DNA of 64,000 bases from QNZT01 sp964573205 (GTDB lineage: Bacteria > Campylobacterota > Campylobacteria > Campylobacterales > QNZT01): contig CAZNIT010000026.1 in NCBI GenBank assembly GCA_964573205.1, forward strand, positions 11,264 through 75,263. The letters run 5' to 3'. Position 1 is the stretch's first letter. Each line of letters opens with the position of its first letter. Shown here one piece after another: positions 17,929 through 26,106 of the stretch. The notes beneath the pieces are model-generated. The model was not told the DNA's origin, did no database searches, and worked only from the letters and a program-made list of their open reading frames with translations. Position numbers and translations under genes: made by a program.

Positions 17929-18315
17929 TTATCCTTTTTTATCTAGTAACGCGCCGACTAGATCTTTCATACTTTCACTAATCTTCATAGCTTCTTCACT
18001 CGGAAGTTTTCTGATTACTCTGCCGGTATTTTTATCTATGACATTTAAATAGACTTGATCGATTTTGTCATTATAAGCGAATTTTACGTCAAGATTGAGA
18101 GATTCGCTCATTTCGTTGAATTTTTTCGCACTTTCGGCAAGTTTCTCTTTTTGATCTAGTGTGGAAATAGAGTTTTCCCTATCACTATGATTTGATATAG
18201 TCTGCGGCTTTTGAGCGACGCTTTGACTACTTTTTGAGGATGCGTCAAAAGAGTGCTCGACCGATTGTGTCACATTTTGTACCGTCGGCATACTTTTTAT
18301 CGTTGTCATTTCCAT
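17929..18315 (-). CDS. flaG: FlaG family flagellar protein
   Basis: A 128-residue protein: a Ser/Gln-rich, probably disordered first half (with SKSSQSVAQKPQ), then the FlaG core (LNLDVKFAYNDKIDQVYLNVIDK ... TGRVIRKLPSEEAMKI, given here in two pieces). The motif GxVIRxIPxEE is diagnostic. FlaG affects filament length and is usually next to fliD. It is the first gene of the minus-strand flagellar string; a weak sigma-28-like element (ACCGATGT) lies upstream but lacks a good partner. Confidence 0.85.
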   Translation of the reverse strand: MEMTTIKSMPTVQNVTQSVEHSFDASSKSSQSVAQKPQTISNHSDRENSISTLDQKEKLAESAKKFNEMSESLNLDVKFAYNDKIDQVYLNVIDKNTGRVIRKLPSEEAMKISESMKDLVGALLDKKG

Positions 18316-18435
18316 CTGCTACTCCTTTAGCAAAGTCTTAATATTTCAAAATTGTTTTTTAAGACTCTCTAACACCAACATCGGTAAAAAAATAGTATAG
18401 GTGTAAAATTTTTATTGTTTTATGGCAATTTTTGT

Positions 18436-18441
18436 TAAAAT
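18436..18441 (+). promoter_or_regulatory. Extended -10 promoter element (TTGTTAAAAT)
   Basis: TGT-TAAAAT 45 bases ahead of the 115-residue gene, with GAGGGAG as a downstream RBS. The same TTGTTAAAAT string occurs before the exported protein at 23245 (23191-23200). Confidence 0.45.
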
Positions 18442-18486
18442 CGAATCAAGTTTTTACATTTTGTTACACAAGAGGGAGATTTTGGG

Positions 18487-18834
18487 ATGAGAATAGTTAT
18501 AAAGTGCGACTCGCCGCTGTTGCAGGGCACACTCGTCTCTTATCTAGGGGAGTATATATATGAAGACGAACTCGCCGATGTGTTGATTAGCGATAAAAAC
18601 GTAAGGAGCCAAAAAGTTCTTTTGCGTGTCGGCTTTGATTTGGACGCCGACCTTAGAATTCCTTTTACCAAAGAGGAGTTGATTTCGAAATTGAACGATC
18701 TCTACAAAACGAATCCCAGGCTCAAAAAGATTCAAGATACGCAAGAAGTTCTTGAGAGCGTTATCAAGAAATTGAATAAAAAACATCAAGAGAAGATCGC
18801 GAAACTTATGAAGAGTTATTATGCCAAACGATAA
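18487..18834 (+). CDS. Conserved hypothetical protein upstream of rsmD
   Basis: A 115-residue soluble protein with no signal or membrane segment. The first half is beta-rich (MRIVIKCDSPLLQGTLVSYL, a LADVLISD strand, VLLRVGFDLDADLRIPF); the second half is helical and very basic (KLNKKHQEKIAKLMKSYYAKR). It overlaps rsmD by 14 bases and leads into the flagellar genes flgI-flgK, so it may be flagellar or ribosomal in context. I do not recognise the family. RBS GAGGGAG, spacing about eight. Confidence 0.6.
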   Translation: MRIVIKCDSPLLQGTLVSYLGEYIYEDELADVLISDKNVRSQKVLLRVGFDLDADLRIPFTKEELISKLNDLYKTNPRLKKIQDTQEVLESVIKKLNKKHQEKIAKLMKSYYAKR

Positions 18835-19411
18835 AATGAGCTTTTATATTCAAGGCGGAAGATACAAGGGTAAAAAGCTTTTTATTCCGAAAGAGGCTAC
18901 GACAAGGGCTACGAAATCTATCATAAGGGGTTCGCTTTTTAATACGCTGCAACAAGATATCGTAAACCAAATTTTTATAGAGGTCTTCGCCGGAAGCGGT
19001 TCGATGGGTTTTGAAGCGCTAAGTCGAGGTGCGAAGGAGGCTTATTTTATCGAAAAAGAGAAAAGTGCTTATGAAGTGCTTCGAAAAAACTCGGCTATTA
19101 TCGATAAGGAGAATTCACATTTGAGTTTCGGTAACAGTTTCGAACTCTACGAACCTCTTATTCAAACTCTTCGAGAAAGATCCCTTAAAGCTTTTATCTA
19201 TTTCGATCCGCCGTTTGATATTCGTGAAGGGATGGATGATATTTACGACAAAGTGGTTGAAATGATTAAAAAGACGCCGAGCGTTACGGTTTTAAAGATA
19301 ATTGTAGAACATAATAGTAAAATCGATTTTGCCGATCGTATCGGTGATTTTATGAAGATTAAGAAGAGAAAGTTCGGAAAAACGACACTTACCTATTTTA
19401 CTCTGGCATAG
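18821..19411 (+). CDS. rsmD: 16S rRNA m2G966 methyltransferase RsmD
   Basis: A 196-residue SAM methyltransferase. Features: YIQGGRYKGKKL start, substrate loop RATKSIIRGSLFN, SAM-binding motif EVFAGSGSMGFEALSRGA, and catalytic-type FIYFDPPFD (D-P-P-F). It methylates guanine 966 (E. coli numbering) in 16S rRNA during 30S assembly. It sits just ahead of flgI, an order seen in Campylobacterota. Confidence 0.9.
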   Translation: MPNDKMSFYIQGGRYKGKKLFIPKEATTRATKSIIRGSLFNTLQQDIVNQIFIEVFAGSGSMGFEALSRGAKEAYFIEKEKSAYEVLRKNSAIIDKENSHLSFGNSFELYEPLIQTLRERSLKAFIYFDPPFDIREGMDDIYDKVVEMIKKTPSVTVLKIIVEHNSKIDFADRIGDFMKIKKRKFGKTTLTYFTLA

Positions 19412-19454
19412 TAATTGCTTTATATGGAGTCAATTAGAGTCTCGGAGATGTCGT

Positions 19455-20483
19455 ATGAAAAATATCGTTTTAACGCTTTTACTCTTTTATTCGCTCTCTT
19501 ATGCCGTTGTCGTCAGGGATGTCGCCAATGTCGTGGGCGTAAGAGATAATCAACTTATCGGTTACGGTTTGGTTGTGGGTTTGAACGGTACCGGCGACGG
19601 TTCCTCTTCTCAGTTTACAAGACAAGCGATCTCCAGTCTTCTACAAAGCGTTCATGTAAAAGTCGATCCCAGAAATATAAAATCCAAAAATGTAGCCGCC
19701 GTTATGGTTACGGCGAAACTACCGCCGTTTTCAAGACACGGCGATAAAATAGACGTGGAAGTATCTTCTATGGGTGATGCAAAATCGATAGTGGGAGGAA
19801 CCCTTCTTCTAACTCCGCTTAGAGCCGTTGACGGCAATATATACGCCTTGGCGCAGGGCAGTATCAACAAAGGTTACAGCTTGAACAAAAGAGATATTAG
19901 AAAATCTGCCAGTGCGAAGATATATAAAGGTGCGATTGTCGAGAAAGAGGTCGATTTTAACCTTTACGACAAGCAAAGTATCAAACTTAGTCTTAAAAAG
20001 GCGGATTTTCAGACCGTCGTGAAGATTCAAAAAAGTTTAAATAGAAAGTTTTCCCAAAATATAGCAAAAGCCGTCGATCCCAGAACCGTGGAATTGACAA
20101 AGCCTTCGAATATGAGTATGATAGAGTTTTTAGCGGCCGTAGATAAGACCGATATCGGTTTCGTGGCGGCGGATAAGATTATAATAGACGAAAAAACGGG
20201 AACGGTGGTTGCCGGTATCGGCGTAAAGGTGTCGCCGGTAGTGTTGACTCATAAGGATTTGACGCTAAAAATCACTTCCGTACCCACACTTCCCGAAAAT
20301 TCTCGGGCGGATGTATTCGTCGATCGTAAAAACAATGTCGTAAATATGCGTTACGGTGAGGTGACGGTTGCAAATATCGCCAGAGTTTTACAAAAACTAG
20401 GAGCTTCCGCTCAAGATATTATAGAAATTATTCAAAGTATCAAGCAAGCCGGCGCAATAACGGCCGAATTGGAGATTATCTGA
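19455..20483 (+). CDS. flgI: Flagellar P-ring protein FlgI
   Basis: A 342-residue periplasmic protein with a cleavable signal (MKNIVLTLLLFYSLSYAVV) and the family opening VRDVANVVGVRDNQLIGYGLVVGLNGTGDG (in pieces), followed by the conserved RNIKSKNVAAVMVTAKLPPF. It polymerises into the P ring around the flagellar rod in the peptidoglycan layer. It overlaps flgJ by one base at its stop (TGATG arrangement), so they form an operon. Confidence 0.95.
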   Translation: MKNIVLTLLLFYSLSYAVVVRDVANVVGVRDNQLIGYGLVVGLNGTGDGSSSQFTRQAISSLLQSVHVKVDPRNIKSKNVAAVMVTAKLPPFSRHGDKIDVEVSSMGDAKSIVGGTLLLTPLRAVDGNIYALAQGSINKGYSLNKRDIRKSASAKIYKGAIVEKEVDFNLYDKQSIKLSLKKADFQTVVKIQKSLNRKFSQNIAKAVDPRTVELTKPSNMSMIEFLAAVDKTDIGFVAADKIIIDEKTGTVVAGIGVKVSPVVLTHKDLTLKITSVPTLPENSRADVFVDRKNNVVNMRYGEVTVANIARVLQKLGASAQDIIEIIQSIKQAGAITAELEII

Positions 20484-20776
20484 TGAAAATAGACCATGCG
20501 ATAGCTCTGGACGCGTTGAACGATAAAAAATTCGATTACGTCGGTGACGATAAAAAGTTAAAAGAACAGACCGATCAATTCGAAGCGTTTTTGATAAAAA
20601 AAGTGTTAGACATTTCGATCAAGCAAGAAAATCCTCTTTTTGGGAAAGATGCCGGCGACAAAATCTATCGATCCATGTACAACGATGCCTTCTCAAACGC
20701 CCTCAGCGGCGATATCGGATTTAGTCAGATGCTTTTTGATTTTCTTAAAGAGCGGAATGTATTGACGTCAAATTAG
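20483..20776 (+). CDS. flgJ: Rod-binding protein, FlgJ N-terminal domain only
   Basis: A 97-residue protein equal to the rod-capping half of FlgJ: LKEQTDQFEAFLIKKVLDISI, then GKDAGDKIYRSMYNDAFSNAL, then GDIGFSQMLFDFL. The peptidoglycan-hydrolase half found in gamma- and betaproteobacterial FlgJ is absent, as usual in Campylobacterota, where a separate hydrolase opens the wall. It directly follows flgI. Confidence 0.85.
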   Translation: MKIDHAIALDALNDKKFDYVGDDKKLKEQTDQFEAFLIKKVLDISIKQENPLFGKDAGDKIYRSMYNDAFSNALSGDIGFSQMLFDFLKERNVLTSN

Positions 20777-20808
20777 TAAATTAAAATTATTTGATTTTCT
20801 AAAAAAGT

Positions 20809-20835
20809 TAAAGTTTCTTTCGAAAATGCCGATCT
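20809..20835 (+). promoter_or_regulatory. Sigma-28 (FliA) promoter for flgN-flgK
   Basis: TAAAGTTT (20809-20816), an 11-base spacer and GCCGATCT (20828-20835): seven to eight of eight positions at each half agree with the FliA consensus TAAAGTTT-N11-GCCGATAA. It is 48 bases before flgN, so hook-filament junction genes are expressed late, after hook completion. Confidence 0.88.
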
Positions 20836-20882
20836 ATATATAAATAAATTAATGTATAAGATCCGAAATTTAAGGAAGAGAT

Positions 20883-21317
20883 ATGAATCAAATTTCAAGT
20901 ACTCTGAAAATACTTCTTGCCGATATCGACACTCTAATCTCTTTGACGAAAGAGGATATCGAACTTGTAAAAAAAGCAAATCATGACAATATCAAAAAAA
21001 ACAATGGCGAAAAGGAGATGTTGTTAAAACGCTTTGAGAGTAACAAATCCTTTTTAAACGATCTGCTTTTGGCCATAACGAATGAAAAGCCCGATAAAAG
21101 CTTGAGCGAAATTTTACCGAAAGAGCATTTAGACGATCTTGAAGAGTTCAAAAGAAGACTCCAAGAGCTTCATAGGTTAAATAGGAATTACGCAAAATTC
21201 GTTACCGCCTTAAACGAATTTTTCAGCTCTCTTTTAGCGGCGATGATTCCAATGAAAAGCGAGGGCTATATGAACACCGGACCGCAACCGGCCTCTTTTT
21301 TACGGGTGAGTGTTTAA
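20883..21317 (+). CDS. flgN: FlgN-type flagellar chaperone
   Basis: A 144-residue all-helical protein with Lys/Glu/Asn-rich heptads (ISLTKEDIELVKKANHDNI; LQELHRLNRNYAKFVTALNEF), the FlgN fold. FlgN chaperones the hook-associated proteins FlgK and FlgL to the export apparatus. The gene is under the sigma-28 promoter and ends one base before flgK. RBS AAGGAAGAG. FlgM, the anti-sigma-28 factor often encoded just before it, is not present here. Confidence 0.75.
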   Translation: MNQISSTLKILLADIDTLISLTKEDIELVKKANHDNIKKNNGEKEMLLKRFESNKSFLNDLLLAITNEKPDKSLSEILPKEHLDDLEEFKRRLQELHRLNRNYAKFVTALNEFFSSLLAAMIPMKSEGYMNTGPQPASFLRVSV

Positions 21318-21318
21318 G

Positions 21319-23163
21319 ATGGGTATCTTCGATGCGCTATCGGTAGGATATTCCGGACTTAGTACGGCGCAAAGCGGGATAAATACCACTTCACACAATA
21401 TTTCGAATATTAACACTCCGGGATATAGTAAACAAAGAGTCGAGCAGAAGGTAAACTATCCACTTGATACGGTTCCAGGAACCACCGGCAACGGAGTTAA
21501 AGTAGAGCAGATAACAAGATCTCATGACGAATTTCTTTATAAAAGATTAAAAAGTGCCTCTTCATCACTCTCTTTTAGCGAGTATTCGCACAATACGTTG
21601 ACAGAAATTTCCGATATTTTTACGGATTTGGAAGATCTTGCGATTGCTAACGATCTAAAAGAGTTTTTCAACTCATGGGGAGATCTTTCGAGTTATCCGG
21701 ATGACGAATCGTCGAAGCTTGTTGTCGTCAATACTATGGATTCGCTCGCTACGAAATTAAAAGAGGCGAGAAATCAATTGGAAAATATTTCCGAAAGATT
21801 GAATGACGAATTCGCCGATACAATAGATAACATAAATGATTTAGCTGGCCAGATAACCGATTTGAATAAACGGATAAATAAAATAGAAAATATTCCCAAC
21901 CAAAATGCCAACGATTTAAGAGATGAAAGAGATAAATTGGAGCTTGAACTTTCCAAAATGGTAAATATTTCCGTTTTTAAAGGAAATATCGATATAAACG
22001 GCAATCCGACTCAAACGGACGCTGGAAACGCTTATAATATCAATATTGCCGGACACAATATAGTCGATGGAGTGACGACGCATCCGATCGATGTAGGTCT
22101 GACATACGACGATACGCCGTTTAGATCGGCTTATTATACGGATCATAATCAGGTAAAAACCGATATTACCGATAAATTAAGAGGCGGAAAGATAGGTGCC
22201 ATACTCGATTTAAGAGGCGACGGTTTGGATTCGGTGACGAAAAAAGCGACGAATTCGAAGATTCAAGAATATATTGATAAAATAGACTCTTTCGCATCGA
22301 CGCTTATTGAAAAAACCAACAGTATCTATGCTTCCGCCGCAGTGGAAAAAATTTCGACCGATGATTTGACGGATTTGAAAGATGATTCGATCTTATCGTT
22401 GAATGAAAATATAAACGAGGGAAGCTTCAACGTAATCGTCTATGATACTTATGGAAACATCGTGACAAAAAGAGAGATAACGATAGATGGCGATACGACT
22501 CTAAACGACGATACGAATTCATCCAGCGTCGTTACGCAGCTAAACGAAAATAGAGACGACAACGGCGACAACGACGGTACGAACGATTTTGACGATCTCT
22601 TTTTCGCTTCGGTGGTAAGTGATCCGAATAAGCCTCATGTATTAAGAATCGCAGCAAAGGATGAAAACGCCGGTTATAAGATAGCCGTAGAAGATAACGG
22701 TACGAATTTCGCGGGATATACCGGAATGAATAGATTGTTTGAAGGAAAAGACGCAAAAGATATAGCCGTTAGATCGGATATATTGAAAAATCCTTCCAAA
22801 CTCGCTTCTTCCAAAGCTCCTGTAACGGGTGCCAACGATCTTGCTAACGAAATGTTGAATCTTCAATATGAGAAATTATCATTCAAAAATCCCGATAACT
22901 CTTACACCTCTCAAACATTGGAAGAGTTTTATCGCTATACTACGGCCGGTATCGCTACGGATACGAACAATGCCGCTATAAACAAAGACGCGGCCGAGCT
23001 TTTGACGAAAACCGCAACCGAGCGGATGCAGGCGGTAAGCGGTGTCGATATGGATGAAGAGCTTATGAATTTGATGAAATATCAAACCGCGTATCAAGCT
23101 AGCGCGAAGATTATTACCACCGTCGATCAAATGTTAAATACCCTGCTTGGAATAAAACAGTAA
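21319..23163 (+). CDS. flgK: Flagellar hook-associated protein 1 FlgK
   Basis: A 614-residue secreted protein joining hook and filament. N-terminal rod/hook domain MGIFDALSVGYSGLSTAQSG with NTPGYSKQRV; C-terminal domain with SGVDMDEELMNLMKYQTAYQASAKIIT and an LLGIKQ end. The start is the ATG at the family-typical MGIF; an in-frame GTG nine bases earlier would overlap flgN and is less likely. The central region is Asp/Asn-rich. Transcribed from the sigma-28 promoter ahead of flgN. Confidence 0.93.
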   Translation: MGIFDALSVGYSGLSTAQSGINTTSHNISNINTPGYSKQRVEQKVNYPLDTVPGTTGNGVKVEQITRSHDEFLYKRLKSASSSLSFSEYSHNTLTEISDIFTDLEDLAIANDLKEFFNSWGDLSSYPDDESSKLVVVNTMDSLATKLKEARNQLENISERLNDEFADTIDNINDLAGQITDLNKRINKIENIPNQNANDLRDERDKLELELSKMVNISVFKGNIDINGNPTQTDAGNAYNINIAGHNIVDGVTTHPIDVGLTYDDTPFRSAYYTDHNQVKTDITDKLRGGKIGAILDLRGDGLDSVTKKATNSKIQEYIDKIDSFASTLIEKTNSIYASAAVEKISTDDLTDLKDDSILSLNENINEGSFNVIVYDTYGNIVTKREITIDGDTTLNDDTNSSSVVTQLNENRDDNGDNDGTNDFDDLFFASVVSDPNKPHVLRIAAKDENAGYKIAVEDNGTNFAGYTGMNRLFEGKDAKDIAVRSDILKNPSKLASSKAPVTGANDLANEMLNLQYEKLSFKNPDNSYTSQTLEEFYRYTTAGIATDTNNAAINKDAAELLTKTATERMQAVSGVDMDEELMNLMKYQTAYQASAKIITTVDQMLNTLLGIKQ

Positions 23164-23244
23164 AAATAAATTTGATTTTTATTAAACATTTTGTTAAAAT
23201 AGACGATAGTTTAAGAGTAAAATAAATTTTAAAAAGGATTTTGA

Positions 23245-23535
23245 ATGAAAAGAGCAGTTGGTAAAACCTTATTGGTGTCCGTAGTTTTCGCTTTTTGTGC
23301 TTCGGCTCTTCAGGCCGGATGGGTGATGGTCGATGACAACAAGGACGGGGCGAAGTTGGTATGTTGCAAAAAAGCTAAAAAAATCGTCAGAAAAAGAGTC
23401 GTGAAAAAGAATTTAACGCCTTGCGACGCTATTCCGACCGCAAAAACGTATCCGCTTGAAAGAGGAGAAAAATTGGCTCCGGCGAATATAAAAAGATGTA
23501 TCAGTTGTGATCAGAAATATGGAGTTATAAAATAA
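23245..23535 (+). CDS. Small exported Cys-rich basic protein, unknown
   Basis: A 96-residue protein with a signal peptide ending ASALQAGW, so periplasmic mature form of about 72 residues. The mature part is basic and has a CC pair (LVCCKKAKKIVRKRVVKK) and a C-x2-C (CISCDQKYG) plus a single Cys (TPCDA), suggesting metal binding or disulfides; there is no heme motif because no CXXCH is present. It stands alone between flgK and a strong hairpin, with its own TTGTTAAAAT promoter and AAAAGGA RBS. I do not recognise the family. Confidence 0.6.
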   Translation: MKRAVGKTLLVSVVFAFCASALQAGWVMVDDNKDGAKLVCCKKAKKIVRKRVVKKNLTPCDAIPTAKTYPLERGEKLAPANIKRCISCDQKYGVIK

Positions 23536-23537
23536 AT

Positions 23538-23564
23538 AATCATGTACGAATTTCGTACATGATT
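23538..23564 (+). terminator. Perfect 12-bp hairpin after the exported protein gene
   Basis: AATCATGTACGA and TCGTACATGATT are exact reverse complements around a 3-base loop, just after the stop. A T run is weak (GATTTAAT), so it may be a terminator or an mRNA end-stabilising structure. Confidence 0.6.
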
Positions 23565-23599
23565 TAATCAAAAACACACTACTTCACTTTAGCATCTTT

Positions 23600-23608
23600 T
23601 GTTATAAT
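23600..23608 (+). promoter_or_regulatory. Extended -10 promoter of ispG, predicting a leaderless mRNA
   Basis: TGT-TATAAT is a consensus extended -10. Transcription would start about seven bases after it, which is the A of the ispG ATG; only CGTTTT separates them and no Shine-Dalgarno is present. Confidence 0.65.
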
Positions 23609-23614
23609 CGTTTT

Positions 23615-24676
23615 ATGATTAAAAGATACCCCACAAAGAAAATTTATGTAGGAGGGGTCGCCGTAGGCGGTGACGCTCCCATTAGCGTTCAGTCGATGAC
23701 GTTTTCCAAAACTGCCGATGTTGAGAGTACGCTCGAACAGATAAAAAGACTTCATTTTGCAGGATGCGATATAGTTCGTTTAGCGGTTGTTGACGAAGAA
23801 GCGGCTAATGCTCTTAAAACGATAAAAGAGCGAAGTTCCCTTCCGATTATCGCCGATATACATTTTAACTACAAACTGGCTCTAATAGCCGCTCAAAGCG
23901 TTGATTGTATTCGTATAAATCCGGGAAACATCGGTTCAAAAGAGAGAATAAAAGCTGTCGTCGATGCCTGTAAAGAGAGAGCGATTCCTATTAGAATAGG
24001 AGTAAATAGCGGTTCTCTTGAGAGTCGGTTCGAAGACAGATACGGTCAAACTCCCGAGGGAATGGTCGCCTCGGCTCTTTATAATATAAAACTTCTTGAG
24101 GATTACGATTTTACCGATATAAAGATATCTTTGAAAGCCAGTGACGTTCAAAGAACGGTAAAAGCGTATCGAGATCTACGTCCGAAAGTCTCCTATCCGT
24201 TTCATTTGGGTGTGACGGAGGCCGGAACTCTTTTTCATGCAACGGTAAAATCCGCTATAGCGCTGGGAACTCTGCTTTTGGAAGGGATAGGTGATACGAT
24301 GAGAGTTTCGATAACCGGAGAGTTGGAAAAAGAGATAGAGGTCGGTAAAGCTATTTTAAAAGATGCCGGTTTAACAAAAGAGGGGCTGAATATAATTTCT
24401 TGTCCGACTTGCGGCAGAATAGAAGCCGATTTGGTAAAAGCGGTGAACGAGGTTGAAAAGAAGACAAAACATATAAAAGCGCCGTTGGACATCTCCGTAA
24501 TGGGGTGTGTCGTCAACGCTATCGGTGAAGCCAAGTGCGCCGATGTGGCTATAGCGTTCGGAAAGGGAAGCGGACTTGTTATGAGAAAAGGTGAAGTGGT
24601 GGCGAAGCTTGATGAAAAAGAGTTGATCGAGCGCTTCTTGCAAGAGGTGGAAAAAGCGGCAAAAGAGTACTCATGA
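23615..24676 (+). CDS. ispG: 4-hydroxy-3-methylbut-2-enyl diphosphate synthase IspG (GcpE)
   Basis: A 353-residue [4Fe-4S] enzyme of the MEP isoprenoid pathway, converting MEcPP to HMBPP. Diagnostic pieces: GGDAPISVQSMTFSKT, ADIHFNYKLAL, RINPGNIG, and the cluster ligands in SCPTCGR plus GCVVNAIGEA (C-x2-C, C, E). The start matches other family members in length. It has no RBS and lies at the predicted transcription start, so it is probably leaderless. Its stop overlaps the dnaB start by four bases. Confidence 0.95.
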   Translation: MIKRYPTKKIYVGGVAVGGDAPISVQSMTFSKTADVESTLEQIKRLHFAGCDIVRLAVVDEEAANALKTIKERSSLPIIADIHFNYKLALIAAQSVDCIRINPGNIGSKERIKAVVDACKERAIPIRIGVNSGSLESRFEDRYGQTPEGMVASALYNIKLLEDYDFTDIKISLKASDVQRTVKAYRDLRPKVSYPFHLGVTEAGTLFHATVKSAIALGTLLLEGIGDTMRVSITGELEKEIEVGKAILKDAGLTKEGLNIISCPTCGRIEADLVKAVNEVEKKTKHIKAPLDISVMGCVVNAIGEAKCADVAIAFGKGSGLVMRKGEVVAKLDEKELIERFLQEVEKAAKEYS

Positions 24677-26106
24677 CACAAAATCAGTTACATAATCTAA
24701 ACATAGAAAGAGCTATTTTAAGCGCTATCATATATGAGCCGGCTTTGTATGAGGATGTCGCTTCGAAACTATCGGCGCAAGATTTTTATCTGCCAGATCA
24801 TCAGATAATATTCGAATGTATGGAAGAGCTCGATCGTGAAGAACAGCCTATCGACGAAGAGTTTCTAAAGAAAAAATTGCTTGCTAAAAAGCGTTTTAAC
24901 GAAGATGTTTTTATAGAGATTATATCCGCAAATCCCATCTCGAATGTAGGTGCTTACGTTGAGGAGATCAAAGAGAAAGCTATCAAAAGAGATCTTGTAA
25001 AATTAACTGCAAAGATCCGCGAAGTGACTGTTGAAGAGGATTTGCCCAGCGACGATATCTTAAATATCGTCCAAAAAGAGCTTTACGAGATCTCTTTGGA
25101 CGCTGCGACAAAGGAGTTTCGTGAAGCTCCTGAAATGGTTATATCAACCATAGAGCATATCAAAGAGATGAAAAAAAGAGGCAACAACGGCATTACCGGA
25201 GTCGATACCGGTTTTAGGGAGTTGAATGAATTGACGGCCGGTTTTGCCGAGGGGCAGCTTATTATTATCGCGGCCAGACCGGCGATGGGTAAAACCGCTT
25301 TTACACTAAATTTGGCGCAAAAAGCTTTGGATGACGGAAGAGGTGTCGCGATCTTTTCGCTTGAGATGCCGGCTGAGGAGTTGATGTTGAGAATGTTGAG
25401 CGCAAAGACTTCCATTCCGCTTCAAAATCTAAAGGTCGGTAATTTGAGTGACGATGAGTGGTCGCATCTGAGTCGTGCGACGGACGAGATGGCGAAACAG
25501 AAACTTTTTGTGGATGACGACGGTCTTTTAAATATAAATCAGCTACGCTCCAAACTTCGTAAAATTAAAACTCAAAATCCGGAAATATCTTTGGCGATTA
25601 TAGATTATTTGCAGCTTATGAGCGGTACGGGAGGAAAAGATAGACATCTTGAAGTGAGTGAGATTTCGCGAGGTTTGAAACTTTTGGCAAGGGAGTTGCA
25701 AATGCCGGTTATCGCCCTTTCGCAGCTAAATAGAGGCTTGGAGAGTCGCCATGACAAACGACCGATGTTAAGCGATATCCGTGAGTCGGGTTCGATCGAA
25801 CAAGATGCGGATATAATTATGTTCGTATATCGAGACGACGTATATAAAATGCGTGAAGAGAAAGAGAAAGAAAAAAGAGCCAAATCTGAAGGAAGAGAAT
25901 ACAAGAGCGAGTTTGTCGCGAGACCTGAAGAGGATGCCGAAGTGATTATCGGTAAAAACAGAAGCGGACCTATCGGAACCGCTCATCTTGTTTTTCAAAA
26001 AAGATTCACTCGTTTCGTCGATAAAGGGAGCGTTCCGGTCGAGATCGTGTTTGAGAATGCCGAAGAGAACGCTAGAAATTCAAATATCCAGATGCCGCCC
26101 GTTTAG
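24673..26106 (+). CDS. dnaB: Replicative DNA helicase DnaB
   Basis: A 477-residue hexameric helicase. N-terminal domain (LNIERAILSAIIYEPALYED), linker, RecA-like motor with Walker A AARPAMGKTAF, Walker B IIDYLQLM and the Arg-finger region SDIRESGSIEQDADIIMFVYR. It unwinds DNA at the replication fork and loads primase. An approximately 25-residue Lys/Glu insertion (KMREEKEKEKRAKSEGREYK) near residue 400 is seen in several relatives. Coupled to ispG and comEC by overlaps. Confidence 0.95.
   Translation: MTQNQLHNLNIERAILSAIIYEPALYEDVASKLSAQDFYLPDHQIIFECMEELDREEQPIDEEFLKKKLLAKKRFNEDVFIEIISANPISNVGAYVEEIKEKAIKRDLVKLTAKIREVTVEEDLPSDDILNIVQKELYEISLDAATKEFREAPEMVISTIEHIKEMKKRGNNGITGVDTGFRELNELTAGFAEGQLIIIAARPAMGKTAFTLNLAQKALDDGRGVAIFSLEMPAEELMLRMLSAKTSIPLQNLKVGNLSDDEWSHLSRATDEMAKQKLFVDDDGLLNINQLRSKLRKIKTQNPEISLAIIDYLQLMSGTGGKDRHLEVSEISRGLKLLARELQMPVIALSQLNRGLESRHDKRPMLSDIRESGSIEQDADIIMFVYRDDVYKMREEKEKEKRAKSEGREYKSEFVARPEEDAEVIIGKNRSGPIGTAHLVFQKRFTRFVDKGSVPVEIVFENAEENARNSNIQMPPV

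Noticed and set aside
18361..18420. Sigma-28 promoter candidate for flaG on the minus strand (ACCGATGT)
   Set aside because: The -10 half is acceptable but no TAAAGTTT-like half lies 11 bases upstream.
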